Below are positions 23,764 to 33,315 of a stretch of 62,290 nt of DNA, piece after piece. The position numbers were made by a program, and so were the translations under genes. The notes beneath the pieces were generated by a model, which made no database searches, was not told where the DNA came from, and was given only the letters and a program-made list of their open reading frames with translations. Source of the DNA: Burkholderiales bacterium PBB2 (GTDB lineage: Bacteria > Pseudomonadota > Gammaproteobacteria > Burkholderiales > Burkholderiaceae_C). Location: the NCBI GenBank assembly GCA_002255955.1, contig NKIM01000030.1, positions 1-62,290 of the forward strand, in the 5' to 3' direction. How positions within the stretch are numbered: the stretch's first letter is position 1; every line of letters begins with the position of its first letter.

Positions 23764-24261
23764 TCAGGCGTCGCTGGGCTTGGCCGTGGAGGCCAGGGAG
23801 CCGAGCAGGGCCGGGTCGGCCATCAGCTTGCCGATCAGTTCTTCAGCGCCGCCCTTGCCGTCCATATAGGTCACCAGGTTTTGCAGCTGTTGGCGGGCTT
23901 CGAGCAGCTTGCTCAGCGAATCGACCTTGCGGGCCACGGCGTCGGGCGAGAAGTCGTCCATGCTGTCGAAGGTGATGTCCACGCTCAGATTGCCTTCACC
24001 GGTCAAGGTGTTGGGCACCTGGATGGCCACGCGCGGCTTCATGGCCTTCATGCGGGCATCGAAGTTGTCGACATCGACTTCCAGGAACTTGCGATCAGCC
24101 ACGGGCGCCAGAGGCTCGGCCGGCGTGCCGGACAGGTCTGCCAGCACACCCATCACGAAGGGCAGCTGCACCTTCTTCTCGGCGCCATAGACCTCGACGT
24201 CATATTCGATCTGCACCCGCGGTGCGCGATTGCGGGCGATGAATTTTTGGCTGCTACTCAT
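23764..24261 (-). CDS. tssB: T6SS sheath small subunit TssB
   Basis: A 165-residue VipA/ImpB-type sheath protein. The start at 24261 (MSSSQKFIARNRAPRVQIEYD) has AGGAG seven bases upstream; an upstream in-frame start at 24294 adds eleven residues without support. Conserved features are VQLPFVMGVLADLSG, FLEVDVDNFDARM and a C-terminal helical region (KLLEARQQLQNLVTYMDGK) that contacts TssC. It lies between tssA and tssC. Confidence 0.97.
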   Translation of the reverse strand: MSSSQKFIARNRAPRVQIEYDVEVYGAEKKVQLPFVMGVLADLSGTPAEPLAPVADRKFLEVDVDNFDARMKAMKPRVAIQVPNTLTGEGNLSVDITFDSMDDFSPDAVARKVDSLSKLLEARQQLQNLVTYMDGKGGAEELIGKLMADPALLGSLASTAKPSDA

Positions 24262-24339
24262 TCCAGGCTCCTGTGCGACGTAGAAGAAAGTCAAAAAACT
24301 CGCGGCACTGTGGTGTCATGGGGGCCGCGAATTGAAGGG

Positions 24340-25377
24340 TCAGTTGTTGTCGTTGTTGTAGGGATCGATGCCCACCAGGCCAGCCACACCGGCCAGGGCA
24401 TCGGGGGCCAACATCCTCACCAGCTGGAGGAAGTTCTGGTTGATCAATTCACTGCCTCGACGCAAAAACAAGGGGGCGGGATTCGAGGGCTCCACCCGCT
24501 CTAGGTACTCGCAAACCATGGCGATGGCCTTCAGCGCATCCTCGCGCGAGTTGACACTGCCGGACAGCCCCCGCTCCGGCGCCCTAACGCCGGAAGCCAT
24601 GGACTGCTCACCCTGCGCGGAAGTATCCGCCGCAGCCGCTTCCGCGTGCGCTTCGGCGGGAAAAGTACCGAAGACTCCCTGCACCAGGTTTTGCAGCGGA
24701 CGCAGGTCGGGCGCTTGGTCGTGGCCGAGCTTGTCGAGCAGCAGCGAGCGCAGGGTTTTCAGCTGCTGCAATGCGGCTTCGCAGGCGGCGCGCAGGCCCG
24801 GCTTCTTGCCCTCGGCCGCAGCCGCCATCTGGCTCAAGGCGGCGGTGCTCAGCACCTCTTCGTTTTCCCACGCGGGTGACAGGCCGAGCGCCACTTCCAC
24901 CTGGCGCCCGGTCACCAGGCCGATGCTGCGATCCTCGATCAGGCGGGATTCACGCAAATCGCCGATCAGCCCCTCCGCCTCACGCAGCAAGGTCAGAGCA
25001 TTGACCCGGGCGTACGGGTCGCCGTCATCGGGGTCCGGCAGCGGGTGCACGTGCTCCCACAGGCCATCGACCATGCGCTGCAGCAACTCCAGGCCGACAG
25101 CGAGGCTGGCATAGCCCTCCAAATGCACCAAAGAGCGCAGCCAAAAGATGGCGAGGCGCAGATCGCGGCTGCGATCCAGCAAGGCCTCGGACAGCTCCAT
25201 CACCTCTCGCCACGCTGGTGGCTCGGCCGCACCAAACTGCGACTCCGGCTTGCCTGCCGCAGCACGGGTCAGGCTCAGGAAGTCGTTGTCGTACTCGAGG
25301 TCGGGGCCGCAGGGCGCGCTGTCGTCGGCCAGCGGTGTCGCCCAGCGCTCGATCTTCTCGCGCTCGTTCTCAGTCAT
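24340..25377 (-). CDS. tssA: T6SS assembly protein TssA
   Basis: A 345-residue ImpA-domain protein that caps and primes tail assembly. The N-terminal ImpA domain includes PCGPDLEYDNDFL and WREVMELSEALLDRSRDLRLA. The C-terminal part ends PSNPAPLFLRRGSELI and FLQLVRMLAPDAL, the pattern of the short-form TssA class. The ATG at 25377 (MTENEREKIERW) is preferred to the GTG at 25386 because AAGG lies eight bases before it. It follows ppkA after 39 nt. Confidence 0.94.
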   Translation of the reverse strand: MTENEREKIERWATPLADDSAPCGPDLEYDNDFLSLTRAAAGKPESQFGAAEPPAWREVMELSEALLDRSRDLRLAIFWLRSLVHLEGYASLAVGLELLQRMVDGLWEHVHPLPDPDDGDPYARVNALTLLREAEGLIGDLRESRLIEDRSIGLVTGRQVEVALGLSPAWENEEVLSTAALSQMAAAAEGKKPGLRAACEAALQQLKTLRSLLLDKLGHDQAPDLRPLQNLVQGVFGTFPAEAHAEAAAADTSAQGEQSMASGVRAPERGLSGSVNSREDALKAIAMVCEYLERVEPSNPAPLFLRRGSELINQNFLQLVRMLAPDALAGVAGLVGIDPYNNDNN

Positions 25378-25416
25378 ATCAAACACCTTGTCTCAAGAGT
25401 CTTCCCATCGATCGCC

Positions 25417-27366
25417 TCAGCGCACCACGTCGGCGGTGAAACGCGTGGCACCGTAGTCGTCGCAGGCTGGGGTTTTGCAGGCGGTGCTGCGGCCCAGTAG
25501 AAAGGGGACGTTGCTCGTGCTGGCCTGATCGCGCATCAACGACATGGCCTTGCCGCCGGTGGGCAGCTTCAGGAACACATCCTCACGTTCGCTGCTCAGC
25601 GCGCTGTAGTCGCGCGGCTCGGCGCTGACGATGATCAGGAACTGCTGGCGGCCCGGGGGCTCGGCCGCCTCGACGGGCCATGATTTGGGCGGCAGCTCCA
25701 GCTCCTGGCCGGCCTTGATCTTCAATTGCGGGATCTGGGCGTTGGGCAGGAACTGCAGCAGGGAGCCATCCTGGCCCAGCAGCAGCACCTGCACATGGCC
25801 ATCACGGGCGGACTTGATCCGGAAGGACAAACGGTCTTTGCCGATCACAAACTGCTCGCGCGGCAGTTTGGCTTCCACGGTGAAGCCTGCGCTCTGTCGC
25901 TGCACGACGTCGGCAAAAGCCTGCGCAGGGTCGAAGCTCGACGGGCTCATCGCAGAGGCGCTGGGCTGCGGCGCAGGGGCTGCGGGCACGGCGGTATCCG
26001 CCGCCACAACTGCGGTCACAGGTGACTGCGCAGGGTTGTCATTGGCCGGGGGAGCCGACCCACCCAACCAGGCGGTGATGGCAATGCCCAGCAGCCCCAG
26101 CGAAGCCCCCAAGATCAGCCAGCGCTTGCGACCCGGGTTGGCTTCCGCACTGGCGGTCTGCGCAGCCACGTGGCCTGCTTGGAGGGTTCGACCCTCAAAA
26201 CTGGATGGCAGCCCCTCATGCGCTGCCGGCCGCTCATCGTCGCCTTCTCCCTCGCCCTTGATCAAGGGGCGCAGCCCCAGGTCTTGCCGAAGCTCCGCAA
26301 TCGACGGGGTTCGCTCTTCCGGACGCACGCGCAAGGCCCGGTCCAGCGCGCGCAAGAACGGGGCGCTGTAGCGCCCCGCGGCGGCCTGCTCCAGTGGCAC
26401 ATAGCTGTCACTCATCAGCCGGCTGACCGAGGTCGGCGGCGTGCGCCCCATGATGGCAAAGTGCACCGAAGCCGCCAGGGCGTAGACATCCGTCCAGGGG
26501 CCCTGCTTCATATTGGGCGCTTCGGCGTACTGCTCGACGGGCGCATAGCCGGGCTTGAGGATCACTGTCAGCGCCTGCGTCATGTCGCCAATCACGCGGC
26601 GTGCGGCGCCGAAGTCCAGCAGCAAGGGCTTCTGCCGCTCACCGATCAGGATCACGTTGTCGGGCGCGATGTCGCGGTGAAAGCAATTCTGGGCATGGAT
26701 CACCGCCAGCGCTTCGGTCAGGGGCGCCAGCAGGCCCATCAACCAGGCTTCGCTGGGCGGCTCACCCAGCTCGCGCAGCTTGTCCTTGAGTGTGACGCCT
26801 TCGTAGAAGGGCATGACCATATAGGCCGTGCCATTCGCTTCCCAGAAGCGATAGACCTTCACCAGGGAGGGATGATCGAAGGAGGCCAGCAGCTTGGCTT
26901 CGTTCACAAAGCTCTTGAGGCCGGCCTCGAAGGTGTCTCGGTGCCGTTCGGATTTCACCTGGACCTGGGTGTTGCCCAGGCGCGCCGACAAGGCCGCTGG
27001 CATGTATTCCTTGAGGGCCACACGCCGCTCCAGCGAATGGTCCCAGGCCAGATAGACGATGCCGAAGCCCCCCTCCCCCAGCACGCTGGTCAGCTCGAAT
27101 TCACCGAGGTAGGTGCCCAGCGGCAGGGCATTGCCGCTGTCGCCGGCGCTGGAGGCGGCGCTGGAAACTGGGGCTTGAGCTCGCAAGCCCACCGCATCGA
27201 CCGCAGGCGTCGCCGCTGCTGGAATGGGCAGGCGTGCTTGCGGCGAAATCAGCGTGGCCATATCGGCCAGGGCAGGCGCAGACGCGGACGCCGGCGTGGC
27301 GCCGGGCGGAGGCGACTTCAAAGGCCGAATGACCGTGCGATCGTCATCGGAGTTATCACTGCTCAT
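25417..27366 (-). CDS. ppkA: T6SS Ser/Thr protein kinase PpkA with DUF4384-like C-terminus
   Basis: A 649-residue inner-membrane kinase that triggers the T6SS through threonine phosphorylation. Residues 9-15 are DRTVIRP, a likely phospho-threonine/FHA docking motif (Thr11). The kinase domain spans about 90-365 with Gly loop GEGGFG (97-102), Lys119, HRDIAPDN (230-237) and DFG (251-253). One membrane helix lies at 415-434. The periplasmic part (about 495-610) resembles DUF4384 (FRIKSARDGHVQVLLLGQDG). The start at 27366 (MSSDNSDDDR) is chosen because the frame upstream is intergenic in character. It heads the ppkA-tssA-tssB run. Its partner phosphatase and FHA protein are at 36508-39035. Confidence 0.94.
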   Translation of the reverse strand: MSSDNSDDDRTVIRPLKSPPPGATPASASAPALADMATLISPQARLPIPAAATPAVDAVGLRAQAPVSSAASSAGDSGNALPLGTYLGEFELTSVLGEGGFGIVYLAWDHSLERRVALKEYMPAALSARLGNTQVQVKSERHRDTFEAGLKSFVNEAKLLASFDHPSLVKVYRFWEANGTAYMVMPFYEGVTLKDKLRELGEPPSEAWLMGLLAPLTEALAVIHAQNCFHRDIAPDNVILIGERQKPLLLDFGAARRVIGDMTQALTVILKPGYAPVEQYAEAPNMKQGPWTDVYALAASVHFAIMGRTPPTSVSRLMSDSYVPLEQAAAGRYSAPFLRALDRALRVRPEERTPSIAELRQDLGLRPLIKGEGEGDDERPAAHEGLPSSFEGRTLQAGHVAAQTASAEANPGRKRWLILGASLGLLGIAITAWLGGSAPPANDNPAQSPVTAVVAADTAVPAAPAPQPSASAMSPSSFDPAQAFADVVQRQSAGFTVEAKLPREQFVIGKDRLSFRIKSARDGHVQVLLLGQDGSLLQFLPNAQIPQLKIKAGQELELPPKSWPVEAAEPPGRQQFLIIVSAEPRDYSALSSEREDVFLKLPTGGKAMSLMRDQASTSNVPFLLGRSTACKTPACDDYGATRFTADVVR

Positions 27367-27700
27367 GGCGTGCTGGCTGACCCTTGCTTTCGTTCCCCGC
27401 ATCTGCGGCTGGCGTGAATTCTGATAGACGAATGTGGCGCCAATCGGCTGCAAACCCCGGCTCGTGAATAAGCACGCGAATGGCAGCTGTTCGCCTCCTG
27501 CTCGGCCCACTATGGTGTGGGGCGGTGTGTGGGGCCGCACCAGAGGCGCAGTGATCGGGCTGCGCGTGTGGCCCTCCCGCTTGAACGGGCTCTTGGAGCT
27601 TTCTGTGATGTGGAAGACCCGAACCATCGGGTCCTTGGTACGAGGGGATGGAGCCCTGTGATGTTGATTCCGTCAAGCCGCTTGCCTGCGGCCTTCGGCC
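27367..27700. promoter_or_regulatory. Divergent intergenic region between ppkA and the HExxH gene
   Basis: A 334-base gap between the leftward tss operon and the rightward HExxH gene. It should contain the promoter of the ppkA-to-tssH operon. Base composition is G/T-rich around 27510-27540. The only clear structure is the dyad at 27616-27633. No confident -35/-10 or sigma-54 site was found. Confidence 0.5.
27616..27633. promoter_or_regulatory. Perfect 7-bp inverted repeat, possible operator
   Basis: GACCCGA-ACCA-TCGGGTC: a perfect palindromic dyad with a four-base loop, 68-85 bases upstream of the HExxH gene and about 250 bases upstream of ppkA. It could be an operator or a transcript hairpin; no T-run follows on either strand. 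Confidence 0.35.
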
Positions 27701-28981
27701 ATGGCGCTTGAAGGACGCATGAGTTCGCGCCTGCGCTCGCGATCAAAGGACGGCGGCGCCGAGCTGTCCTCAGGGTCGTCAGCCGAAGCTGCAGCGCCAC
27801 GCCGCCGCCTGGGTGCCCGTCGCCGTCGCCACAAGGGCGAGCCGGAGTCCGGCGCATCGCAGGCCTCAGCGCTTGCCTCATCGCCAGCCCGCGCGCCGCG
27901 GCGGGCTGTTCCGGTGCCCGCTACGCCTGTGCTGACGCGGGGCACGGCTTGGCGTCACGCCCTGCTCTGGGGTCTGGCCGGCGTGGTGCTGGTGCTCGCT
28001 GCCTGGCTGGGGTTCAGGGCGTGGTCGGCCCGCGATCCAGAATCCGGTGTGCAGACAGACGCGAAGTCCGCCGCGCCCCTGACCGCCAACGCGAAGGAGT
28101 CGTCGCCCATTCGGCCAAGCTCTGCGGCCACGCCGCCGCTGAGCCTGCTCAGCGTGGAAGGCATGCTGGCGCGTGACAGCCGCAGCGCCCAAGACCTCGG
28201 CACGTTCGCCAATACTTCCAATGCCTCCGACACCTCCGATGCCGTCTGGCCCCTGGTTCGCTTGCAAAGCAACCCTGCCGTGCTGGTGCTTGAGTTCCCG
28301 AGCCTGCACGAGCAAGGTCTGGCACTCAACCGCGCGGCCGCCTTCATCGAGAAAAAACACAGCGCCGGTGGGCAGGTGCTGGGGGATGCGGAGATGCAGC
28401 GCCTGCTGGCCCGTTCGGGCGATTCGGTGGCGACGTTTTACTTCGGCCACGACTACAGCGCCGAGCAGCTGCAGCGCTTCTTCGATCGCGCGCAGGCCCA
28501 GGGGCTGGCGCTCAACGCGCAGGAACGCCGGCTGCAAGCCCTTCTGCAGGCACATGGTCTGCTGAACGTGTCAAACCCATCCGCTGCAGGACGCAACCTG
28601 GCCTTGGTGAGCTTCACCGCCATTCAGGACGACGACCCCGCCACCCCGAGCGACGAACAGGTCGATGCCCTGCGCCGCGAGTCCACCCTGCGTCATGAAC
28701 TCAGCCACGGCGAGTTCTTCACGGATGCGCGCTACCGGCGCCAATGCTGGGCCTTTTGGCAGCACGGCCTGAGCGAGGCGGAGCGCGCCCGCTTCCGGCA
28801 GCTGCTGTCCAGCATGGACTACGACCCCGCCAACGAAGAGCTGATGGTCAACGAAACCCAGGCCTTGCTCATGCACACGCCCGATCAGCGCGCCTTCAAT
28901 GCCGGCAGCCTGGGTCTCAGCAGCGCGCAGCTCGAGGCTTTGCGCGATCGATTCCGGCAGCAGCAGCGCGCCGGAGATTGA
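27701..28981 (+). CDS. Membrane-anchored protein with HExxH (putative zinc peptidase) motif
   Basis: A 426-residue protein of no family I can name. The cytoplasmic N-terminus (1-85) is short of structure and strongly basic (RRRLGARRRRHK). A single membrane helix at about 87-106 (LLWGLAGVVLVLAAWLGF) places the rest in the periplasm. HELSH at 332-336 fits the HExxH zinc-peptidase motif, and Glu385 in VNETQALLMHT is a candidate third ligand. An alternative start at 27719 (MSSRLRS) has GAAGGA only three bases upstream, so the choice is open. It is the only plus-strand gene inside the T6SS block, divergent from ppkA and convergent with tagF (5-nt gap). Envelope remodelling for the T6SS is a guess; catalytic activity is unproven. 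Confidence 0.72.
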   Translation: MALEGRMSSRLRSRSKDGGAELSSGSSAEAAAPRRRLGARRRRHKGEPESGASQASALASSPARAPRRAVPVPATPVLTRGTAWRHALLWGLAGVVLVLAAWLGFRAWSARDPESGVQTDAKSAAPLTANAKESSPIRPSSAATPPLSLLSVEGMLARDSRSAQDLGTFANTSNASDTSDAVWPLVRLQSNPAVLVLEFPSLHEQGLALNRAAAFIEKKHSAGGQVLGDAEMQRLLARSGDSVATFYFGHDYSAEQLQRFFDRAQAQGLALNAQERRLQALLQAHGLLNVSNPSAAGRNLALVSFTAIQDDDPATPSDEQVDALRRESTLRHELSHGEFFTDARYRRQCWAFWQHGLSEAERARFRQLLSSMDYDPANEELMVNETQALLMHTPDQRAFNAGSLGLSSAQLEALRDRFRQQQRAGD

Positions 28982-28986
28982 GCCTC

Positions 28987-29709
28987 TCAGTCGCTGCCGC
29001 CGAGCAAGTCAGCCGCACGCGTGGGCATGCCGGCGCCAACGCGCCAGATGGCGTCCTGGCCCACCGCTTGGCTGCGCCAGTAGGAGCGGGCCGTGTCTGG
29101 CGCCCCTGCAGCCCGCTGGGCCCAGAGCAGCAGGGCCTCGTCCAGAACGGGGTCGGCGTGTGAGTGCACGGGCTGGGGCCCCGCATCGACCCATTGGCCA
29201 GGAACTGCCGCACTGCTTTCCGTAGCGCGGCTGGGCGGCAAGAGAGGCGAGCGGCGCAGGGCCTCAGCCAGTTCGGCCTCCAGCTGTTCCACGCCCCAAT
29301 CGTGGTCCAGTGCATCCGCCGCACAGGCATCCAGCTGCTGCATGCGCGCCAGCACGGCACGCCAGGCGTGGCCCGTCTGAGGCAAGGCGCTCAGCGGCTG
29401 CACGATCAGAAAAGGAAAGTAGCGGCCGACCCGGTCGACCGAGGGCATGAGGCTGCCCAGCCAGGGCAAGCGCCCGAGTGCGCCCGGCAGGCAGCCGGGG
29501 CTCAACAGAAACTGCCAGCTGGGGCTGACCAGGTAGGCGTCCAGCCAGGCGCTGCCTCGCAAGCGGTGCTGCTCCTGCAGATCGATCAAGCCCTGGGCCA
29601 GCCAGGCATCCCACCAGGTCAGCAAGGCCGAGTCCATGCGGCGAGAGGCAAAGTCACCCAGTGCGGGCAATTTGCCAAACCAGGCCGGTAGGGTTGCGGC
29701 CTCAATCAC
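28987..29709 (-). CDS. tagF: T6SS post-translational repressor TagF
   Basis: A 240-residue ImpM/DUF2094 protein. In other bacteria TagF blocks T6SS firing independently of, or together with, the PpkA/Fha switch. Family features are WFGKLPALGDFASRRM at the N-terminus, LLSPGCLPG and DRVGRYFPFLI. The start codon overlaps the tssM stop by four bases (ATGA), so translation is coupled. It is the last gene of the vgrG-to-tagF run. Confidence 0.93.
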   Translation of the reverse strand: MIEAATLPAWFGKLPALGDFASRRMDSALLTWWDAWLAQGLIDLQEQHRLRGSAWLDAYLVSPSWQFLLSPGCLPGALGRLPWLGSLMPSVDRVGRYFPFLIVQPLSALPQTGHAWRAVLARMQQLDACAADALDHDWGVEQLEAELAEALRRSPLLPPSRATESSAAVPGQWVDAGPQPVHSHADPVLDEALLLWAQRAAGAPDTARSYWRSQAVGQDAIWRVGAGMPTRAADLLGGSD

Positions 29710-32700
29710 AGCGCGGCCGGGCAGCGGAATTGCTTGATCTCCCGCAGCTGGAAGGGGTTGAAGACGCTGGCGGCGATGACATCGAGCTTGGCCTTGCGAC
29801 CATCGATCACCACCGGCACGCTGAAGCGCTCGGGTACGTTGGAGGGCTCGATGCCGAAACGATCGAACAGGCGGAACAAGCCCCAGGGCCCTTCAAACAG
29901 TAGGGGCGCGGCCGCGCCCGGGGCGCCGCTGCTCAGCTTGATCTGCGCTGCCACGCGGCTGCTCGGCCAGTTCAGGGTGATGGAGGCACCCCCGGCGCTG
30001 AGCTTGTGGATCTGACCGTCGTTGTCGATCACCAGCTCTTTCAGGGCCGGGTCGATTTCGGACAGGCGCAGCTCGATCTTCAGGCCCGCTTGCTTGCCAC
30101 CGCTGCGGAAGAACACCTCGCGGATGCGGCTGGCGCGCTGGAACTCGGCCAGGGCTGCGGCGGCAACTGGTTTGCTGCCGTCCCCCAGAGGCTTGTAGCT
30201 CCAGCTGGGGGTTGTGGTGTCGACCAGGGTGGCCAGGCGCCGCTGGAAGAATTCGTCCATCAGACCGGCTGCGCCGAAGAACTGGCCGAAGTCCTCCGGC
30301 AGCACATCGGCCCGTGACCCGCTGGCGAAGGGGTAGCGGCCATTGATGGCGCGGGCGCAGAACTCGGAGATGGGTTTGAGCTCGGCCGACAGGCCTTGGA
30401 TCTCGGCCCCGCGGCTCTGGTTGGCGCCGGCATCGGCCAGCTGCTCCAGCATCGAGCGGATGGGCTCGGGCTGCTGCCCGGCCATGGTCTTGATGCGCTC
30501 CGCGCCGCCTCCAGGTGGTGGCGGCGACTTGCTCTTTTGCGCCGCGTCGACCGCGCTCAGCTGGGTGTAGAGCTCGTTGAACATCTTGAGCGTGTCATCG
30601 ATGGGCGCGGGCTGGCCGCTGATCTGGCGATGGATGCCCGCGAAATGGTCATCCACCATGCGCTCCAGCGGCCCTCCCCCGCCGGCGGCGGCGGCGGGCG
30701 CGGCGCCGGCCAGGGCGGCCGCATCACTCTTAGCCTGATTGGCCAGCTTGTCCAGCGCATTGCCGCCACCAGCGGGCGGCACCAGGCGGGTCTCGGCGCT
30801 GACGCCGCGCAGGTAGGCGGCCAGCGGCGAATCGACGGCTGACAGGATGCGCGCCACAGCAATGCTGCGCTCCAGCCCGGCCAGCTTGACCAGGCGCACG
30901 TCGGCCAGGAAACGGTCCCAGGTCTTGATGTAGTCCTCGAAGTAGAGGCGGCGCACCTTGTCGCTGAGTTGCGTGCCCACGGCCAGGTCCTTGAGTCGCG
31001 CCGGGTCGCTCTTGATGCCCAGCACCCAGGGCTCTTCCTGCGCCAGGCGCAGGGCGGACTTCTGCACCTGCGATTTCACCAGCTTCTCGTAGCCTTGCTT
31101 GGTGTACAGGCCCGAAACGCCCTTGGTCAGTGGCTCGCCGCTGGCACGCACAAAGACCTGCGCGGCATTGGGGCCAGCGGCGCCGGCCACCGTGAACTCA
31201 GGCACATCGCCGGCACGGTACTGGCGCTTGATGCGGCTGTAGACGCGGTATTCCAGCGGGTAAGCGGCCAGCATCTCGCGCACGCCGGCGACCAGGCTCT
31301 CGTCCATGGCCACCGACGGCCGCACGGTGCCGCGAGACAAGGCCGCGTCCAGATGCGCATCCAGCAACTGACGTTGGGCCGGGTCCATGCGGCTGTAGTT
31401 CTGATCCCAGTCCACACCGATCCAGGCCTTGAGGCTGGCCGGGTCCATCTGCTCGGCTTGGTAGAGCATCAGGTAGTTTTTGAGTGCCTCGTAGGCCTGC
31501 TCCAGGTTGTCACGCGAGGCGGTGCGCAAGCGCTCCTCCAGGCGGCGTGCCAGGCGTGGCATCAGCTGCTGTTCGAGCAGGCGGCCATAGGCTAGCTGCG
31601 CGCCGGCGTCGAGCTTGTCGCTCTGGTACAGGCCCAGGCCTTGCAGCAGCGGTGGGTCTTTCAGATCAAAGGCCTCGCTGTGCGCCGCATCGCGGATCTG
31701 GGCCAGCACCTCGGGCAGCGCGCTGACGTCGGCATTGTTGGCGGCCGGCAGTGCATCCACCGCCGCTTGCAACGCCGGCAGACGCGATTGCACCAGCTCG
31801 GCATGGTCCAGATTGCGCGATCGGCTGATCGCCCAGCCGAGCAGCAGGCTCACGCTGAACAAGCCGATGGCAGCGAAAGCGACGCCGCGCAGCAGACGGC
31901 GGCGGGCCGTGGCTGCCTGGCTGACGGCACCGAGCCCGCGTTCGGCGAACACCACATCGCGCAGCAAGCGGTTCAGGAAAAAGCTCTTGCCCCTGGCGCC
32001 AGCGGGTGCGGCAGCGCGCGCGTCGAAACCAAAAGAGCGGCCGAGTGCGCCCATGACACGCGCAATCGGCGAGCCCTCTTGCGTGCCGCTGGTGAAATAG
32101 ACCCCGCGCAGGCGCGGCGTTTGCTCCAGCTGCCCGCCGCCGGCCAGCACCTGGTTCAAGAACTCGGCCAGCAGCGGCTGCAGGCTCGCAAACTCCTGCG
32201 GGAATGCCAGCATGGCCTGACGGCGGCTCAGATCGCGCTCGGCCTCCAGCCGACCCAGCAGCTGGGCCACCAGGCGCTGCTGCAGCTCGCCGTAGAAGCG
32301 AGCGAAATCGGCCAGCGGATCGCCGGACGGCGTTTCCTCATGCGAGAAGGTGAAACCCCAGACCTGGTCGCGCTCTTCCTTGCCCAGGCCCTCGAAGCTC
32401 TCGTTGAACCCGCCGATCAGGTCGGCCTTGGTCACCAGCACATAGACGGGGGCGCGCACGCCGAGCTTGCTGTGCAGCTCCTGCAGACGCGCGCGCAGCT
32501 GGGCGGCGTGCTGCTTGCGCTCGACCGCGCCCTGCTGCAGCAGGTCTTGCACATTGACCGTCAGCAACACGCCGTTGATGGGCTGGCGCGGGCGGGTCTT
32601 TTTGAGCAGCGAGAGGAAGTTGTCCCAGGCGCTGGCGTCCACCTCGCGGTCGCTCTCCTGCGTGGCATAGCGGCCGGCGGTGTCGATCAAGACGGCGTCC

Positions 32701-33224
32701 TGGGTGAACCACCACTCGCAGTTGCGCGTGCCGCCCACTCCTTTGACGGCCGCGCTCTGGCCCTCTTTGCCTTCGCGCAAAAGGAACTGCAAGCCGGCAT
32801 TCATCAAGGCCGTGGTCTTGCCCGAGCCCGGTGCGCCGACGAACACATACCAGGGCAGCTCGTACAAATACTGCTCGCCCGACCACCAGCTGCGCTTGGA
32901 GGCGGCCTTCAGCCGTTGGCCTGCCTCAGCAAAGCGCTGGCCCAGCAGCTGCGCTTCCTTGTCAGCGGCCGAGGGTCCGGCGCCCAGGCCGGCCAGCAAG
33001 GCGGCATTGGTCTTGCGGCGCTGGTGGGCCTTCCAGAGCAGGCGCGCACCCCAGCACAGCCAGATCAGCAGCAGCAGGCCGGCACGCGGCAGCCAGCCGC
33101 CCAGCGGCGTGGCGCCGGCGATGGCGATCAAGGGGCCCAGCCACCAGATCACGGCCGACAGCAGCAAGAGGGCCAGCGTGCCCATCACGGCGGGGCTCAG
33201 GAGCCATTGCAGAAATCGCTTCAT
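29706..33224 (-). CDS. tssM: T6SS membrane-complex protein TssM (IcmF)
   Basis: A 1,172-residue inner-membrane protein that spans the envelope with TssL. Two hydrophobic hairpin helices lie at about 10-65, then the cytoplasmic NTPase-like domain with Walker A GAPGSGKT at 130-137 and WWFTQDAVLIDTAGRY. A third membrane helix lies around 450-470 (FAAIGLFSVSLLLGWAI). The long periplasmic region ends with the IcmF C-terminal beta domain (ITLNWPSSRVA, GPWGLFRLFD). The ATG at 33224 (MKRFLQWLLSPAV) is chosen; the upstream TTG at 33272 adds a low-complexity tail. The length is typical. The usual TssJ partner is not found nearby. Confidence 0.97.
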   Translation of the reverse strand: MKRFLQWLLSPAVMGTLALLLLSAVIWWLGPLIAIAGATPLGGWLPRAGLLLLIWLCWGARLLWKAHQRRKTNAALLAGLGAGPSAADKEAQLLGQRFAEAGQRLKAASKRSWWSGEQYLYELPWYVFVGAPGSGKTTALMNAGLQFLLREGKEGQSAAVKGVGGTRNCEWWFTQDAVLIDTAGRYATQESDREVDASAWDNFLSLLKKTRPRQPINGVLLTVNVQDLLQQGAVERKQHAAQLRARLQELHSKLGVRAPVYVLVTKADLIGGFNESFEGLGKEERDQVWGFTFSHEETPSGDPLADFARFYGELQQRLVAQLLGRLEAERDLSRRQAMLAFPQEFASLQPLLAEFLNQVLAGGGQLEQTPRLRGVYFTSGTQEGSPIARVMGALGRSFGFDARAAAPAGARGKSFFLNRLLRDVVFAERGLGAVSQAATARRRLLRGVAFAAIGLFSVSLLLGWAISRSRNLDHAELVQSRLPALQAAVDALPAANNADVSALPEVLAQIRDAAHSEAFDLKDPPLLQGLGLYQSDKLDAGAQLAYGRLLEQQLMPRLARRLEERLRTASRDNLEQAYEALKNYLMLYQAEQMDPASLKAWIGVDWDQNYSRMDPAQRQLLDAHLDAALSRGTVRPSVAMDESLVAGVREMLAAYPLEYRVYSRIKRQYRAGDVPEFTVAGAAGPNAAQVFVRASGEPLTKGVSGLYTKQGYEKLVKSQVQKSALRLAQEEPWVLGIKSDPARLKDLAVGTQLSDKVRRLYFEDYIKTWDRFLADVRLVKLAGLERSIAVARILSAVDSPLAAYLRGVSAETRLVPPAGGGNALDKLANQAKSDAAALAGAAPAAAAGGGGPLERMVDDHFAGIHRQISGQPAPIDDTLKMFNELYTQLSAVDAAQKSKSPPPPGGGAERIKTMAGQQPEPIRSMLEQLADAGANQSRGAEIQGLSAELKPISEFCARAINGRYPFASGSRADVLPEDFGQFFGAAGLMDEFFQRRLATLVDTTTPSWSYKPLGDGSKPVAAAALAEFQRASRIREVFFRSGGKQAGLKIELRLSEIDPALKELVIDNDGQIHKLSAGGASITLNWPSSRVAAQIKLSSGAPGAAAPLLFEGPWGLFRLFDRFGIEPSNVPERFSVPVVIDGRKAKLDVIAASVFNPFQLREIKQFRCPAAL

Positions 33225-33315
33225 GGGTAACTTTCTTGCCGCAACCGGCGCAGGGCTGGATCGGCGATGCAATTCTTGGAAGTTCGCGGGCGAGTCATGT
33301 CAGGGCCGTGGCGCT

